From positions 151,265 through 215,264 of the forward strand of contig NZ_JACXSI010000012.1 of assembly GCF_014712675.1 (NCBI RefSeq): a stretch of 64,000 nt of DNA, in the 5' to 3' direction. Source of the DNA: Peribacillus faecalis (GTDB taxonomy: Bacteria > Bacillota > Bacilli > Bacillales > DSM-1321). Below, in pieces: positions 37,207-46,864 of this stretch. A program made the position numbers and the translations under genes. The notes under the pieces were generated by a model that was given only the letters and a program-made list of their open reading frames with translations, had not been told where the DNA came from and did not search any database. Position 1 is the first letter of the stretch, and each line of letters opens with the position of its first letter.

Positions 37207-37674
37207 ATGAAAACCAGGCAAACAAAAGATTTTGAATTAGTCGCTAAATTGAACAAATACGTTCACGATATACATGCAAATCTATACCCTGAGTATTTCA
37301 AAAAATATGACTTTGAGGAAATTAAGACTTTCTTTCAAAAAATTATTGATAAAGAAGAATTCACTTTCATTCTGTTGGAGGACGATAATCTACCTTTAGG
37401 TTATGCTTGGATTGAATTTAGAAATTATCCCGAAAACACCTTTAAAAAGGCATATAAATCAGTGTATGTTCATCAAATAAGTATTTCGGAAAACCAGAGA
37501 AAAAAAGGCTATGGTTCAAAGTTAATGAATGAAATCATTGAAATTGCAAAAGCAAACGGTATTAACAAGATTGAATTAGACTATTGGTTTAATAACGAAA
37601 CAGCAAAGGACTTTTATAAGAAAAATGATTTTGTCAAATATCGCGAGTTTGTCTATAAAGACATTCAGTGCTAA
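37207..37674 (+). CDS. GNAT-family N-acetyltransferase
   Basis: 155 aa with the acetyl-CoA binding motif A in VHQISISENQRKKGYGSKLMNE (about 95-115) and a C-terminal FYKKNDFVKYREF strand-helix. Substrate unknown. Single gene with its own terminator. Confidence 0.85.
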   Translation: MKTRQTKDFELVAKLNKYVHDIHANLYPEYFKKYDFEEIKTFFQKIIDKEEFTFILLEDDNLPLGYAWIEFRNYPENTFKKAYKSVYVHQISISENQRKKGYGSKLMNEIIEIAKANGINKIELDYWFNNETAKDFYKKNDFVKYREFVYKDIQC

Positions 37675-37699
37675 TGTTATTTATTTGCAATGATAATTT

Positions 37700-37730
37700 A
37701 AAGAGGTGCTAATAGTTGCACCTCTTTTTA
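37700..37730 (+). terminator. terminator of the GNAT gene
   Basis: AAAGAGGTGC / GCACCTCTTT perfect hairpin followed by TTAAA. Confidence 0.85.
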
Positions 37731-37787
37731 AATTTCAAACTTTAAACCCAAACCTCTTACGTGCAAGAGACAGGTCTTCCGTCTTCC

Positions 37788-39194
37788 CTATTTCACTGCG
37801 ACACGCAAGCTTTCCGCAACTTGCTCTGCCGTTTCTATGCCGTTTGTAATGCAAGCGCCAATGCCGACTCCATAGTAGGAGCAACCGGCAATGTATACAT
37901 TCGGATAATCGCGTTGAAGCTTCTCATTAATGGATTGAATGCTCTCCGGGTGCTGAATTGTGTAATTTGGCATCGCCTCTTTCCACTTTGTGATTTCGGT
38001 TGAAACCGGCTGTTCGCGGAAACCTAATGCTTTTTCTACATCATTTAAGCCTGCTTCACGCAATTGTTCCTCGTCCATCTGATCCATTTGAGGATAAGCT
38101 GGTATTGTACTCTTATAAAACAGGCGCACAAGCAGTTTGCCATCCTCAGAAGTATTCGGCCACTTTCGGCTCGTCCATGTACAGGCATTGCACATTAAAT
38201 CGCTATTTTTTGAAACGATAAATCCAGTTCCATCAGCCGGCAGCTTCGAATCGGGCAAATCAAAACCGAAATAAATGCTGATCAGCGATGAATTTTTAAA
38301 CTTTGCAAAATCTTCATCGAGCTCCGGATCATGCAGCAATCGTTTCGCAGCCTGATCCGGAATACTTAACACGATATAATTCGCCTGCAACTCCTCGTGG
38401 TTATCGCAAAATATTGTGTAGCCACCTTCTGCTTTTTCAATGCTCGTTGTCTTAATGCCTTTTAATATCGTTACATCAGTTAATTTCTCCTCAATCGTAT
38501 CAATCAGTGTTGAAAGCCCATTTTTAAAAGATAGGAATTTCTTTTTATTCCGCTTTGTCTGCTCCTGATTGGCTTCGAGCCCACGAATGATACTGCCGTA
38601 CTCGTTCTTATAATCTAATAAATGAGGCAACGTCGAAGCAATTGACAAATCATGCAAACTTCCCGAATAGACGCCCGATAAAATCGGAGCAATTTGATTC
38701 TCAACTATTTCCTTGCCTAAAAGATATTCCAGAAATTCCCCGATAGAATCTTCTTTCGTAAAATGCGTATTTTCAATATGCATTTCTTCCAATACTCTTT
38801 CTTTCCCTGCCTCTGACAAAAGTGTGCTTTTATATAGTGCTTCTTTATTCACCGGAATACCGAACACAGAATTCTCCGGTATAAGATGCAGTTCATTATT
38901 TGTATGGATAAAAGAAGTTCCCGTCGCATTATATACCACTTGCTCCTCAAGCTCCAGCTCTTCTATAAACGGCAGTACATCCTTTTTGCTTGCTACAATT
39001 GAATCGGCACCGCTTTCCATTTTAAATCCATTTTCATAGACGGTCCGGATTTTCCCTCCCAATCTATCATTTTGCTCAACTAACAGTAATTCAACGTCTG
39101 AATTGTGATTGCGCTTCCATTTTTGCAAATAATACATGGTTGAAAGCCCTGTGATTCCACCGCCAATGACGACTATACGCTTCAATTTCTTCAC
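37788..39194 (-). CDS. hemY: coproporphyrinogen III oxidase (HemY/CgoX)
   Basis: 468 aa FAD enzyme of the protoporphyrinogen oxidase fold, with N-terminal dinucleotide motif GGGITGLSTMYYL (about 11-23) and C-terminal GVGIGACITNGIETAEQVA. In Firmicutes HemY makes coproporphyrin III in the coproporphyrin-dependent haem route. It stands alone rather than in hemEHY. The start is GTG with a rather poor ribosome site (GATGGGGAA). Confidence 0.9.
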   Translation of the reverse strand: MKKLKRIVVIGGGITGLSTMYYLQKWKRNHNSDVELLLVEQNDRLGGKIRTVYENGFKMESGADSIVASKKDVLPFIEELELEEQVVYNATGTSFIHTNNELHLIPENSVFGIPVNKEALYKSTLLSEAGKERVLEEMHIENTHFTKEDSIGEFLEYLLGKEIVENQIAPILSGVYSGSLHDLSIASTLPHLLDYKNEYGSIIRGLEANQEQTKRNKKKFLSFKNGLSTLIDTIEEKLTDVTILKGIKTTSIEKAEGGYTIFCDNHEELQANYIVLSIPDQAAKRLLHDPELDEDFAKFKNSSLISIYFGFDLPDSKLPADGTGFIVSKNSDLMCNACTWTSRKWPNTSEDGKLLVRLFYKSTIPAYPQMDQMDEEQLREAGLNDVEKALGFREQPVSTEITKWKEAMPNYTIQHPESIQSINEKLQRDYPNVYIAGCSYYGVGIGACITNGIETAEQVAESLRVAVK

Positions 39195-39268
39195 TTCCCC
39201 ATCTCTTTATACTGAATATTATAACATTAAGACGGTTTATCTATTTTTCAATATGATGACAGTTTAAA

Positions 39269-39309
39269 AAAGCACTTAAAAATGAGGATAACTCAATTTT
39301 AAGTGCTTT
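39269..39309 (-). terminator. terminator of the ABC importer operon
   Basis: 18-bp stem (AAAGCACTTAAAAATGAG with CTCAATTTTAAGTGCTTT) with one mismatch, U-run on the minus strand. Confidence 0.88.
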
Positions 39310-39314
39310 ACGGC

Positions 39315-40373
39315 TTACTCTAATTCTTTTAATACTTTCGCATGTAATTCCTCAGCAATTACATTATTTACATCCAGTTCATCTGTTAACAGTCCGTTAT
39401 CATCAAACCAATTAATCCATGTCCCGATATTTTCTTTCCAAACTGTTGCATCACGATCAACATATGGCAGATTATCGGCAACCAGTTGTTCGGAAATGCC
39501 AGTCTGCTCTGACAATACAGTTACTGCACTTTTGAATTCTTCGCTATTCTTGTCTGCAGCATTTAGCACATTATCATGATAATATCTTACTGATTCTACA
39601 TAAGCTTTCAGAAAGCGTTCTGCAACATCTTTATTTTCAATCATTTGAGCTGAATAGAATATGCTTGTCGTTTGCATTTCAACTACATCGCCAATCCAAG
39701 TAATGAGATGTGCACTTCCTTTTTCCAACAAAGGCGTTCCAACTGTACTTAAAAGTAAACCAGCATCCACCTGATTACTTTCTAAAGCTGCAGCAACATT
39801 ACTGATTCCACCAAGCGGAACAAGTTCAACATCATCAATTGTCAAACCTGCACTTTCCAGCAGCTGTCCTGCCATAAAATGATGTGATGATCCCGTTTGG
39901 GTAATACCGATTTTCTTACCTTTTAAATCCTTAATGCTCTTAACTCCTGATTTAAATGCATCATTACTGACAACTAAAGCTGTCAATTTATAATTCTCTT
40001 TCTCTCTTCCGCTATCAGCTACTAAACGTACTTCCGAGTTTTTCCCTAATAAATTAAAGAAACCTGCCGTTAATGCAGTTGAACCTACATCAATATCCCC
40101 AGTTTGAGCTGCTACTGCAATAGGCTGCGCTGCTTGAAAAGGAACATACTCAATGTCGATGCCATACTTTTCAAAAATCCCTTTCTCATCTCCAATATAA
40201 ATGGATGAATTAGATAAGGACTTTAACATCCCTACTTTTACTGTCTCAACTTTCTCTTCTGTTTTTGAATCGCTTTTAGTCTCTCTAGAGCTTTCAGAAG
40301 AACATGCTGCCAATCCAAGCGCCACAATTAAAATAAACATTAATCCACTTAACAACTTTTTACTTTTCCCCAT
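39315..40373 (-). CDS. ABC importer substrate-binding lipoprotein, NitT/TauT type
   Basis: 352 aa. Lipoprotein signal with lipobox LAAC (Cys about 24), then a Ser/Glu/Lys-rich linker and an NMT1/SsuA-like periplasmic-binding fold (VGMLKSLSNSSIYIGDEKGIF, LKGKKIGITQTGSSHH). Family members bind sulfonates, taurine, nitrate or thiamine precursors; substrate not identifiable here. Last gene of ATPase-permease-binding protein. Confidence 0.88.
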   Translation of the reverse strand: MGKSKKLLSGLMFILIVALGLAACSSESSRETKSDSKTEEKVETVKVGMLKSLSNSSIYIGDEKGIFEKYGIDIEYVPFQAAQPIAVAAQTGDIDVGSTALTAGFFNLLGKNSEVRLVADSGREKENYKLTALVVSNDAFKSGVKSIKDLKGKKIGITQTGSSHHFMAGQLLESAGLTIDDVELVPLGGISNVAAALESNQVDAGLLLSTVGTPLLEKGSAHLITWIGDVVEMQTTSIFYSAQMIENKDVAERFLKAYVESVRYYHDNVLNAADKNSEEFKSAVTVLSEQTGISEQLVADNLPYVDRDATVWKENIGTWINWFDDNGLLTDELDVNNVIAEELHAKVLKELE

Positions 40374-40406
40374 TTAGATTCCCCTTTTTACTTTTATCTA
40401 AAAAAA

Positions 40407-41237
40407 TTAACGCCAAGGAATTAATTTTTTTTCTAACCATGCCAACCCGTAATTAATAGTAATACCGATTATACAAAGCACCGATACGCCCACAAGAACT
40501 TTTGAAATATCCAATAAGTCTGCATTAAGCAGAACAAAAGCTCCAATTCCGTGCTGTGCGGCTACCATTTCTGCTGAAACTAAAAGCAATAATGATGTAC
40601 CGGCCGAAATTCTCATTCCTGACAGAACCATCGGAAACGAACTTGGCAATATAACTTTTCGAATTAAATCCCATCTGTTTGTACCAAATGTCATAGCAAC
40701 ATTGATCAACAAGCGACTAGTTTGCGATACACCCATATATGTATTGTAAACAATAGGAAAGAACACACCTATTGCAATAACAGTGACCTTAGAAATCTCG
40801 CCAATCCCTAACCAAAGCATAATTAACGGCAATATAGCTATCTTCGGTATCGGATACAGCAAATTCACAATCGGCATTCCGATTCGTTCAGATATTTTTG
40901 ATATTCCAAATAAAACACCGACTACAATCCCCACAAAACAACCAATCAAATAACCTAAGGAAATACGCAGTAAACTAGCCTTTATTTCTATCCACAATGT
41001 TCCGTCCAGCACCAATTCTATACCAACTGTAAAAACAATGTAGGGTGACGGCAATGTCAGCTCATTCACCAATCCAATTGAACATACAAGTTGCCAAAAT
41101 GCTATCAGTACTAAAATTCCTGCCGGTGCAAAATAAGTAGGTATTTTTCTATCTAAAAAAGCCAGCTTATTTTTTATAATAAAGCGATTCTTGCCGACAG
41201 CGTTGTCTTCCACTGCCTTTTGCTGCAGATCTAACAT
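40407..41237 (-). CDS. ABC importer permease, SsuC/TauC type
   Basis: 276 aa with six hydrophobic segments and the EAA-like loop around ISAGTSLLLLVSAEM. A 40-residue charged N-terminus precedes the first helix. It starts 2 bp after the ATPase stop with GGAGGG overlapping it, indicating translational coupling. Confidence 0.88.
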   Translation of the reverse strand: MLDLQQKAVEDNAVGKNRFIIKNKLAFLDRKIPTYFAPAGILVLIAFWQLVCSIGLVNELTLPSPYIVFTVGIELVLDGTLWIEIKASLLRISLGYLIGCFVGIVVGVLFGISKISERIGMPIVNLLYPIPKIAILPLIMLWLGIGEISKVTVIAIGVFFPIVYNTYMGVSQTSRLLINVAMTFGTNRWDLIRKVILPSSFPMVLSGMRISAGTSLLLLVSAEMVAAQHGIGAFVLLNADLLDISKVLVGVSVLCIIGITINYGLAWLEKKLIPWR

Positions 41238-41239
41238 TG

Positions 41240-42016
41240 TTAACCCTCCCTTACAGCATCTAATGCATCATCTTTAATTAAATCCCAGATTTGGCGATGG
41301 TATTCTGCACAGATTTCTTCATAGGCCTTATCCCCACGTCCTTCACGGGGTAAATCAATTGAAATGATTTCTTTAATTCTCCCGGGTCTTCTCGACAAAA
41401 CTACAACGCGATCAGCGAGATGAACAGCTTCATTGATATTATGTGTAATGTAAACTGTACGGTGTCGTTCTTGATTCCAAATATTCAATAATTCTTCTTG
41501 CATAATCTGCCTTGTTTGAGCATCTAGAGCTGACAACGGCTCATCCATTAATAACAAATCAGGTTTTACTGCTAAAGCTCTCGCAATACCCGCTCTCTGC
41601 TTCATACCACCGGATAACTGGTGAGGATAAGATGCTTCAAATCCCGTTAAACCCACCATTTGTATGTAATGTTGAACACGTTGTTCAATTTCCTCGCTAG
41701 GTATTTTCATTTGCTCTAAACCGAATTTCACATTGTCATAAACCGTTCTCCATGGAAAAAGACCGGTTTCTTGAAAGACAACGGAAGTAACAGGCTCTTG
41801 GTTAACCTTGATATCATCAAAATATATTTGACCGGATGTCGCAGGCAGCAGACCGGCAATAATATTTAATAAAGTGGATTTACCGCAGCCACTTGGTCCA
41901 ACAATGGCTACAAACTCTTCATTCTGTATCGTTAAGTTAATATCTTCTAATGCAATTGTCTCTCTTTTCTTAGCGTCAATATATGATTTAGTTATATTGC
42001 TAATCACAAGCTTCAA
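41240..42016 (-). CDS. ABC importer ATPase, SsuB/TauB type
   Basis: 258 aa starting at a TTG behind GGAGG. Walker [10 protein letters not shown] (about 38-46), Q-loop [11 protein letters not shown], signature LSGGMKQR (about 134), Walker B LLLMDEPL and the H-loop VYITHN are all present. First gene of the importer operon, with about 890 bp of upstream DNA before the divergent CoA-transferase gene. Confidence 0.9.
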   Translation of the reverse strand: MKLVISNITKSYIDAKKRETIALEDINLTIQNEEFVAIVGPSGCGKSTLLNIIAGLLPATSGQIYFDDIKVNQEPVTSVVFQETGLFPWRTVYDNVKFGLEQMKIPSEEIEQRVQHYIQMVGLTGFEASYPHQLSGGMKQRAGIARALAVKPDLLLMDEPLSALDAQTRQIMQEELLNIWNQERHRTVYITHNINEAVHLADRVVVLSRRPGRIKEIISIDLPREGRGDKAYEEICAEYHRQIWDLIKDDALDAVREG

Positions 42017-42686
42017 TTTTTCTCCTCCTTTTTCTGTTGATCTTTGTAAGTTATAAACTTTAATACTCTAATACTTCATTTCGCTAAAATAAAAACATTG
42101 TATAAATATTACGTTATTTTTTCTGAGTATTCAATCTATTTGGGGATTTATTATTATTTTTTAATACTTTTTCAAGGATTGCAGCTATACTGGGGCTTCA
42201 AATTGCGCATGATTCACTGATAATCTTGAGAATAATCCTTGTAGTAAAAATGCGAAATCGCATTCATAAAAAAAAATATCGCTATTCATAAATTTTTTTT
42301 ATCTTTTTTTCATATCCGAAAAGCTCATTCTCCCTCGTTCCTTTCTTTATTTATATTAGCTCCCAATGCTTCGCAATAAAATCAATTAATACTGCCCTAC
42401 AAAACTGTCGTAAAATAGCTACCATTGAACATAGAAAGGCTAATCGTTCTTTTTTCATTTACAAACTATGTCCTGCAAATATTCTTCCATAAAACATTGT
42501 AATAACCGCATTTCGAGCAGTCACAAAACATTTGATTGGATATTGATAAATATCAAACAATTACAACATCTACAACATCAACCAGCCGATAGAATTGATG
42601 TCGCTTTTTATCTACACATCCACCTTCATAAACTCCTGCATTTTCAGGCTGTTGACTTACAAAAAAACCTGCTTTACTATTCTAAT

Positions 42687-42702
42687 TGTGAATCAATTCA
42701 CA
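42687..42702. promoter_or_regulatory. Crp/Fnr-type box 1
   Basis: TGTGAATCAATTCACA, a perfect TGTGA-N6-TCACA site extended to an 18-bp palindrome by flanking T and A. Confidence 0.7.
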
Positions 42703-42784
42703 AATAAACGAATTCAAAAATAACACGTTACAGTTATATGATTGGTGCATGATTGAAAGGATGTACTTTTTTTACACTCTAGTT

Positions 42785-42800
42785 TGTGAAATAAATCACA
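42785..42800. promoter_or_regulatory. Crp/Fnr-type box 2
   Basis: TGTGAAATAAATCACA, a perfect TGTGA-N6-TCACA site with TT and AA flanks, 98 bp after box 1 centre to centre. Confidence 0.75.
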
Positions 42801-42868
42801 AATAACCTTTCACATCTTTTAAACACCAGAATTCCGGTTTGTGAGTTGTTTATTTTTATAGCAAATAA

Positions 42869-42884
42869 TGTGAAGAATTTCACA
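42869..42884 (+). promoter_or_regulatory. Crp/Fnr-type box 3
   Basis: TGTGAAGAATTTCACA, perfect half-sites, 84 bp after box 2. It ends 18 bp before the start codon, so a bound protein here would block transcription rather than activate it. Confidence 0.75.
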
Positions 42885-42902
42885 ATATAAGGAGTGCTTT
42901 AA

Positions 42903-44495
42903 ATGTCAAAAGTGATTTCAGCTGCTAAAGCGGCAGAATTGATTCAAGACGGTTCAACAGTAGCAGCAAGTGGTTTCGGATTATCTTGCTGGGCTGAAGA
43001 AATGGGTATCGCTATCGAAGATCGTTTCTTACAAACAGGACATCCGCGTAATCTGACAGTAATGCATGCAAGTGCTGTCGGTAACCGCCGCGATAAAGGT
43101 ATGAGCCATCTTGGCTATGAAGGCTTAATTAAACGTTGGATTGGTGGTATCGCCATCGCTTCCCCAGGAATGGCTAAGCTGATTGAAGAAGATAAATGTG
43201 AAGCTTACAACCTTCCTCAAGGTGTTATTACACAACTTTATCGTGAAATTGCTGCTAAACGACCTGGCGTAATTACGAAAGTCGGCATGGGTACATTCGT
43301 TGACCCACGTGTTGAAGGAGCAAAAATGTCACCATCAACAAAAGAAGACATTGTAAAAGTGGTCGAGCTTGACGGCGAAGAATGGTTATTCTATAAATCT
43401 TTCCCGATCAATGTCGGTCTGATCCGCGGTACTGTCGCTGATGAAAACGGCAACTTAACGCTTGAAAAAGAAGGCCTTCACATGGAAGTACTTCCAATTG
43501 CTCAAGCTGTCCGCAACTCTGGCGGTATCGTTATCGCTGAAGTTGAAACAGTCGCAAAAGCTGGCACTTTAAATCCGAAAGACATTAAAGTACCTGGTAT
43601 TCTAGTTGACTACATCGTCGTGTCACAACCGGAAAACCACTTCCAAACAGAAAATACTAAATATAACCCAGCATTCTCTGGCCATGTAAAAGTACCTTTA
43701 GAAAGCGTACCTGCTCTAGAGCTTGATGAGCGTAAAGTTATCGCGCGCCGTTCTGCTGCTGAACTAGTACCAAACACAATCTTAAACCTTGGCGTAGGTA
43801 TCCCAGTCAACGTTTCAACAGTATCTGCTGAAGAAGGTGTCAGCGATCAATTAATCCTGACTACTGAAGCTGGTTCTGTCGGCGGCGTACCGGCTGGATT
43901 AAAAGACTTCGGTCACGCATACAACAGCGATGCGATTGTTGACCACCACGCGCAATTTGATTTCTACGATGGCGGCGGTATTGATTTATCCGTTCTTGGC
44001 TTAGCACAAACAGATGAATTCGGTAACGTAAACGTAAGTAAATTCGGCACTCGCGTAGCAGGTTGCGGTGGCTTTATCAACATTTCCCAAGCAGCTAAAA
44101 AGCTTGTATTCGCAGGAACTTTCACAGCTGGCGGATTACAGCTAAAAGTAGCTGACGGAAAATTGGAAATTATCCAAGAAGGTAAAGCGAAGAAATTCAT
44201 CAAACAAGTACAACAAATTACATTCAGCGGAAAATACGCAACTGAAACAAACCAAAAAGTTATTTATGTTACAGAACGTGCTGTATTTGAACTGATTGAC
44301 GGCAAACTGACATTAACAGAAATTGCACCAGGTGTAGATTTACAAACGCACATCCTTGATCAAATGGAATTCACACCTGTCATTTCTCCAGATTTAAAAG
44401 AAATGGACGCAGATATGTTCCAAGAAAACTGGGGCAAATTAAAAGACATTATCCGTGAAAACGGCGTTCAAAAACAAGAACCTGTATTAGTTTAA
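42903..44495 (+). CDS. fused acyl-CoA:carboxylate CoA-transferase
   Basis: 530 aa, alpha and beta halves in one chain, like propionate CoA-transferase and E. coli YdiF. Catalytic Glu322 is in LTTEAGSVGGVPAG. The N-terminal half carries the VAASGFG CoA-transferase loop. It moves CoA between acyl-CoA and a free acid such as acetate, propionate or acrylate; the substrate is not defined. First gene of a three-gene operon with a transporter and a FabK-like flavoprotein, behind GGAG. Confidence 0.85.
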   Translation: MSKVISAAKAAELIQDGSTVAASGFGLSCWAEEMGIAIEDRFLQTGHPRNLTVMHASAVGNRRDKGMSHLGYEGLIKRWIGGIAIASPGMAKLIEEDKCEAYNLPQGVITQLYREIAAKRPGVITKVGMGTFVDPRVEGAKMSPSTKEDIVKVVELDGEEWLFYKSFPINVGLIRGTVADENGNLTLEKEGLHMEVLPIAQAVRNSGGIVIAEVETVAKAGTLNPKDIKVPGILVDYIVVSQPENHFQTENTKYNPAFSGHVKVPLESVPALELDERKVIARRSAAELVPNTILNLGVGIPVNVSTVSAEEGVSDQLILTTEAGSVGGVPAGLKDFGHAYNSDAIVDHHAQFDFYDGGGIDLSVLGLAQTDEFGNVNVSKFGTRVAGCGGFINISQAAKKLVFAGTFTAGGLQLKVADGKLEIIQEGKAKKFIKQVQQITFSGKYATETNQKVIYVTERAVFELIDGKLTLTEIAPGVDLQTHILDQMEFTPVISPDLKEMDADMFQENWGKLKDIIRENGVQKQEPVLV

Positions 44496-44508
44496 CATTA
44501 TTAATTCT

Positions 44509-44538
44509 CCGGCAAAGGAGGACACCCTCCTCTGCCGG
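44509..44538 (+). other. intercistronic hairpin 1
   Basis: CCGGCAAAGGAGG / CCTCCTCTGCCGG with one mismatch and a 4-nt loop, no T-run after it. Probably an mRNA stability or partial terminator element between the CoA-transferase and transporter genes. Confidence 0.6.
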
Positions 44539-44573
44539 CATCAACTAAATAAATAAGAAAGAGGAATGTATAT

Positions 44574-45812
44574 ATGAATGCGAATTTAAATCGCTGGACA
44601 ATTCTTTGCGCTTCAACGCTAATCAATCTTTGCGTTGGTGCCGTGTATGCTTTTAGTATTTTTGCACTTCCGTTAACGGCGGTATTTGATGTATCAATGG
44701 GAGAAATTATGATGGCATTTACAATCAATGCTGCAATCTCTCCAATCCCGATGATCCTTGGCGGTAAATTGAATGATAAAGGCCATGCGAAAACAGCAAT
44801 TATTCTAGGTGGATCTATGTTCGGCCTTGGGTTTATTTTATCAGGCTTTGCTACTGCTCCTTGGATGCTTTACATTACTTACGGTTTAATTGCCGGAATC
44901 GGACAAGGTATCGTATATTCTTCAACAATCGGAAATACAGCTAAGCTATTCCCTGATAAACGCGGTTTAGCTGCTGGTATCGTAACAGCTGGTTACGGTG
45001 GAGGAACAATCTTCATTTCTCCAATCGCTAACTCTTTAATTGCAAGCAATGGTGTTCAATCTGCACTAATGACACTTGGTGGTGCTTTCTTAGTTATTAT
45101 CTTAGGCTGCAGCTTCTTATTCAAAGCAGCTCCAGTTGGCTACATTCCAGAAGGGTGGACTCCTCCTGCTCAAGCTAAAAAAGGCGGCGTGAATATCCCT
45201 TGGAATGAAATGATTAAAAAACCAATCTTCTATTGTATTGCAGCATTGTTCCTAATCGGTGCTCTTTCAGGAATGATGGTTACATCTAACGCTTCTGTAA
45301 TCGGTCAAACAATGTTCGGCCTAACAGCAGCATCTGCCGCTTTATATGTAAGTTTATATTCTTTCAGTAACTGTGTTGGACGTGTATTCTGGGGAGCTGT
45401 TTCCGATAAAATCGGACGCTTCAAATGCTTATTAATGATCTATGCAGTAATCGCAGCAATGATGTTAACAATTGCATTATCTACATCTGTAGTAGGATTT
45501 GTCGTTGCTATTGTCGGTATCGGCCTTTGCTTCGGCGGAACAATGGGTATCTTCCCTTCTATTGTTGGTGAGAAATTCGGTATGAAATATTATGGCGTGA
45601 ACTACGGCGTAGTATTCATCGGTTATTCAGGTGCTGCATTCTTTGGACCTCGTATCGCTGCAAGCGTTGCGGCTTCAAACAACGGGGATTTCACAAATGC
45701 ATTCTATATCGCACTAGCCATCTCATTAGTAGGTCTTGCATTAACATTCGTTTACCGTTCACTTGAAAATAAACATGAAGCAGAAAATCAAGCAACATCT
45801 AAAGCAGCTTAA
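44574..45812 (+). CDS. MFS transporter, oxalate/formate antiporter (OFA) family
   Basis: 412 aa with 12 hydrophobic helices and the OFA pattern near the start (NLCVGAVYAFSIFALPL). Known OFA members move oxalate, formate, lactate, pyruvate or chlorinated acids. In this operon it most likely imports or exchanges the small carboxylate handled by the CoA-transferase. No oddities in length. Confidence 0.85.
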   Translation: MNANLNRWTILCASTLINLCVGAVYAFSIFALPLTAVFDVSMGEIMMAFTINAAISPIPMILGGKLNDKGHAKTAIILGGSMFGLGFILSGFATAPWMLYITYGLIAGIGQGIVYSSTIGNTAKLFPDKRGLAAGIVTAGYGGGTIFISPIANSLIASNGVQSALMTLGGAFLVIILGCSFLFKAAPVGYIPEGWTPPAQAKKGGVNIPWNEMIKKPIFYCIAALFLIGALSGMMVTSNASVIGQTMFGLTAASAALYVSLYSFSNCVGRVFWGAVSDKIGRFKCLLMIYAVIAAMMLTIALSTSVVGFVVAIVGIGLCFGGTMGIFPSIVGEKFGMKYYGVNYGVVFIGYSGAAFFGPRIAASVAASNNGDFTNAFYIALAISLVGLALTFVYRSLENKHEAENQATSKAA

Positions 45813-45825
45813 TTGCTTCTAGTTG

Positions 45826-45857
45826 ATCCCTCAGCACTTAAGTTAGTGCTGAGGGAT
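45826..45857 (+). other. intercistronic hairpin 2
   Basis: Perfect 13-bp stem ATCCCTCAGCACT / AGTGCTGAGGGAT with a 6-nt loop, no T-run. Second strong hairpin between genes of this operon. Confidence 0.65.
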
Positions 45858-45901
45858 TCATGCCAAACATATACTATTAAAACTTTTGGGAGGAAACAAC
45901 A

Positions 45902-46864
45902 ATGAGTATTACACAATTATTAGGTATTAAATATCCAATTTTCCAAGGAGCAATGGCTCAAATCGCTCTATCACCATTAGTAGGAGCTGTATCAAATGCA
46001 GGTGGATTAGGAATCATCGGTTCTGGCGGATTCACGGCTGACCGTCTGCGCGACGAAATCCGCAAAACAAAAGAAATTACAGACAAGCCATTCGCAGTTA
46101 ACTTAATGCTAATGATGCACAACATCCCTGAATTAGTAGATGTTATCATCGAAGAAGGCGTTAAAATCGTTACGACTGGTGCAGGTAACCCGGCTCCTTA
46201 CATGGAAAAATTCAAGGCAAACGGAATTAAAGTTATTCCTGTAATCCCATCTGTTAAAATCGCTAAAAAAATGGAAGCAATTGGAGCTGACGCAGTTGTT
46301 GCTGAAGGAACTGAAGCTGGCGGACACGTTGGTGAAACAACAACAATGGCACTTCTTCCTCAAGTAGTAAGCGCAGTAAACATTCCTGTAATAGCTGCCG
46401 GCGGTATTGCTGACGGACGCGGTATCGCAGCTGCATTCGCTCTAGGTGCTCAAGGTGTTCAAGTGGGTACTCGATTCTTAACAACAGTAGAATGCCCAGT
46501 ACATGAAAACTTCAAACAAGCTGTACTTGATGCAGACGATACATGCACAACTGTTACAGGACGCAGCCTTGGCGGTCCGGTACGAAGCATCAAAAACAGC
46601 ATGATTGCAGAATTCTTGAAATTAGAAAGTGAAAGAGCATCTCGTGATGAATTAGAAAAACTTTCTTTAGGCTCTTTACGTAAAGCTGTTCTAGAAGGGG
46701 ATACTGATCGCGGTTCTGTAATGGCCGGTCAAATTTGCGGTATGTGCAATGAGCTGACTACAGTAGAAGAAATGATCACAACTATGTTTGATGAAGCACA
46801 AGAAGTTTTAAACAAACTAGGAAACGTACAACTAGTTGAAGAAAAAGAATTAGTATTAGTTTAA
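45902..46864 (+). CDS. FabK/nitronate monooxygenase-type flavoprotein
   Basis: 320 aa TIM-barrel FMN enzyme. It follows the FabK pattern closely: YPIFQGAMAQIA, TTGAGNPAPYME, GADAVVAEGTEAGGHVG with catalytic His142, and IPVIAAGGIADGRG. Either an enoyl-ACP/enoyl-CoA reductase or a nitronate monooxygenase; similarity in length and motifs favours FabK. Being in an operon with a CoA-transferase and a carboxylate transporter, reduction of an enoyl-CoA is a fair inference. GGGAGG site before the ATG; a repeat hairpin begins at the stop codon. Confidence 0.8.
   Translation: MSITQLLGIKYPIFQGAMAQIALSPLVGAVSNAGGLGIIGSGGFTADRLRDEIRKTKEITDKPFAVNLMLMMHNIPELVDVIIEEGVKIVTTGAGNPAPYMEKFKANGIKVIPVIPSVKIAKKMEAIGADAVVAEGTEAGGHVGETTTMALLPQVVSAVNIPVIAAGGIADGRGIAAAFALGAQGVQVGTRFLTTVECPVHENFKQAVLDADDTCTTVTGRSLGGPVRSIKNSMIAEFLKLESERASRDELEKLSLGSLRKAVLEGDTDRGSVMAGQICGMCNELTTVEEMITTMFDEAQEVLNKLGNVQLVEEKELVLV

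Larger units (their letters stand above)
42017..42902. other. long divergent intergenic region
   Basis: 886 bp of AT-rich DNA between the ABC operon and the CoA-transferase operon. It contains three Crp/Fnr-type boxes (listed separately). A frame of 79 codons at 42468-42707 has no ribosome site or family resemblance and is not called. No riboswitch fold is evident. Confidence 0.6.

Noticed and set aside
42468-42707. 79-codon frame upstream of the CoA-transferase gene
   Set aside because: No ribosome site, rich in His/Asn/Tyr like random AT-rich DNA, and it overlaps a perfect Crp/Fnr box.
42735-42860. Sigma-54 promoter for the CoA-transferase operon
   Set aside because: TTGGTGCATGATTGAAA and CCGGTTTGTGAGTTGTTT come close, but neither has GC at -12; the GAFTGA-less regulator nearby also argues against it.
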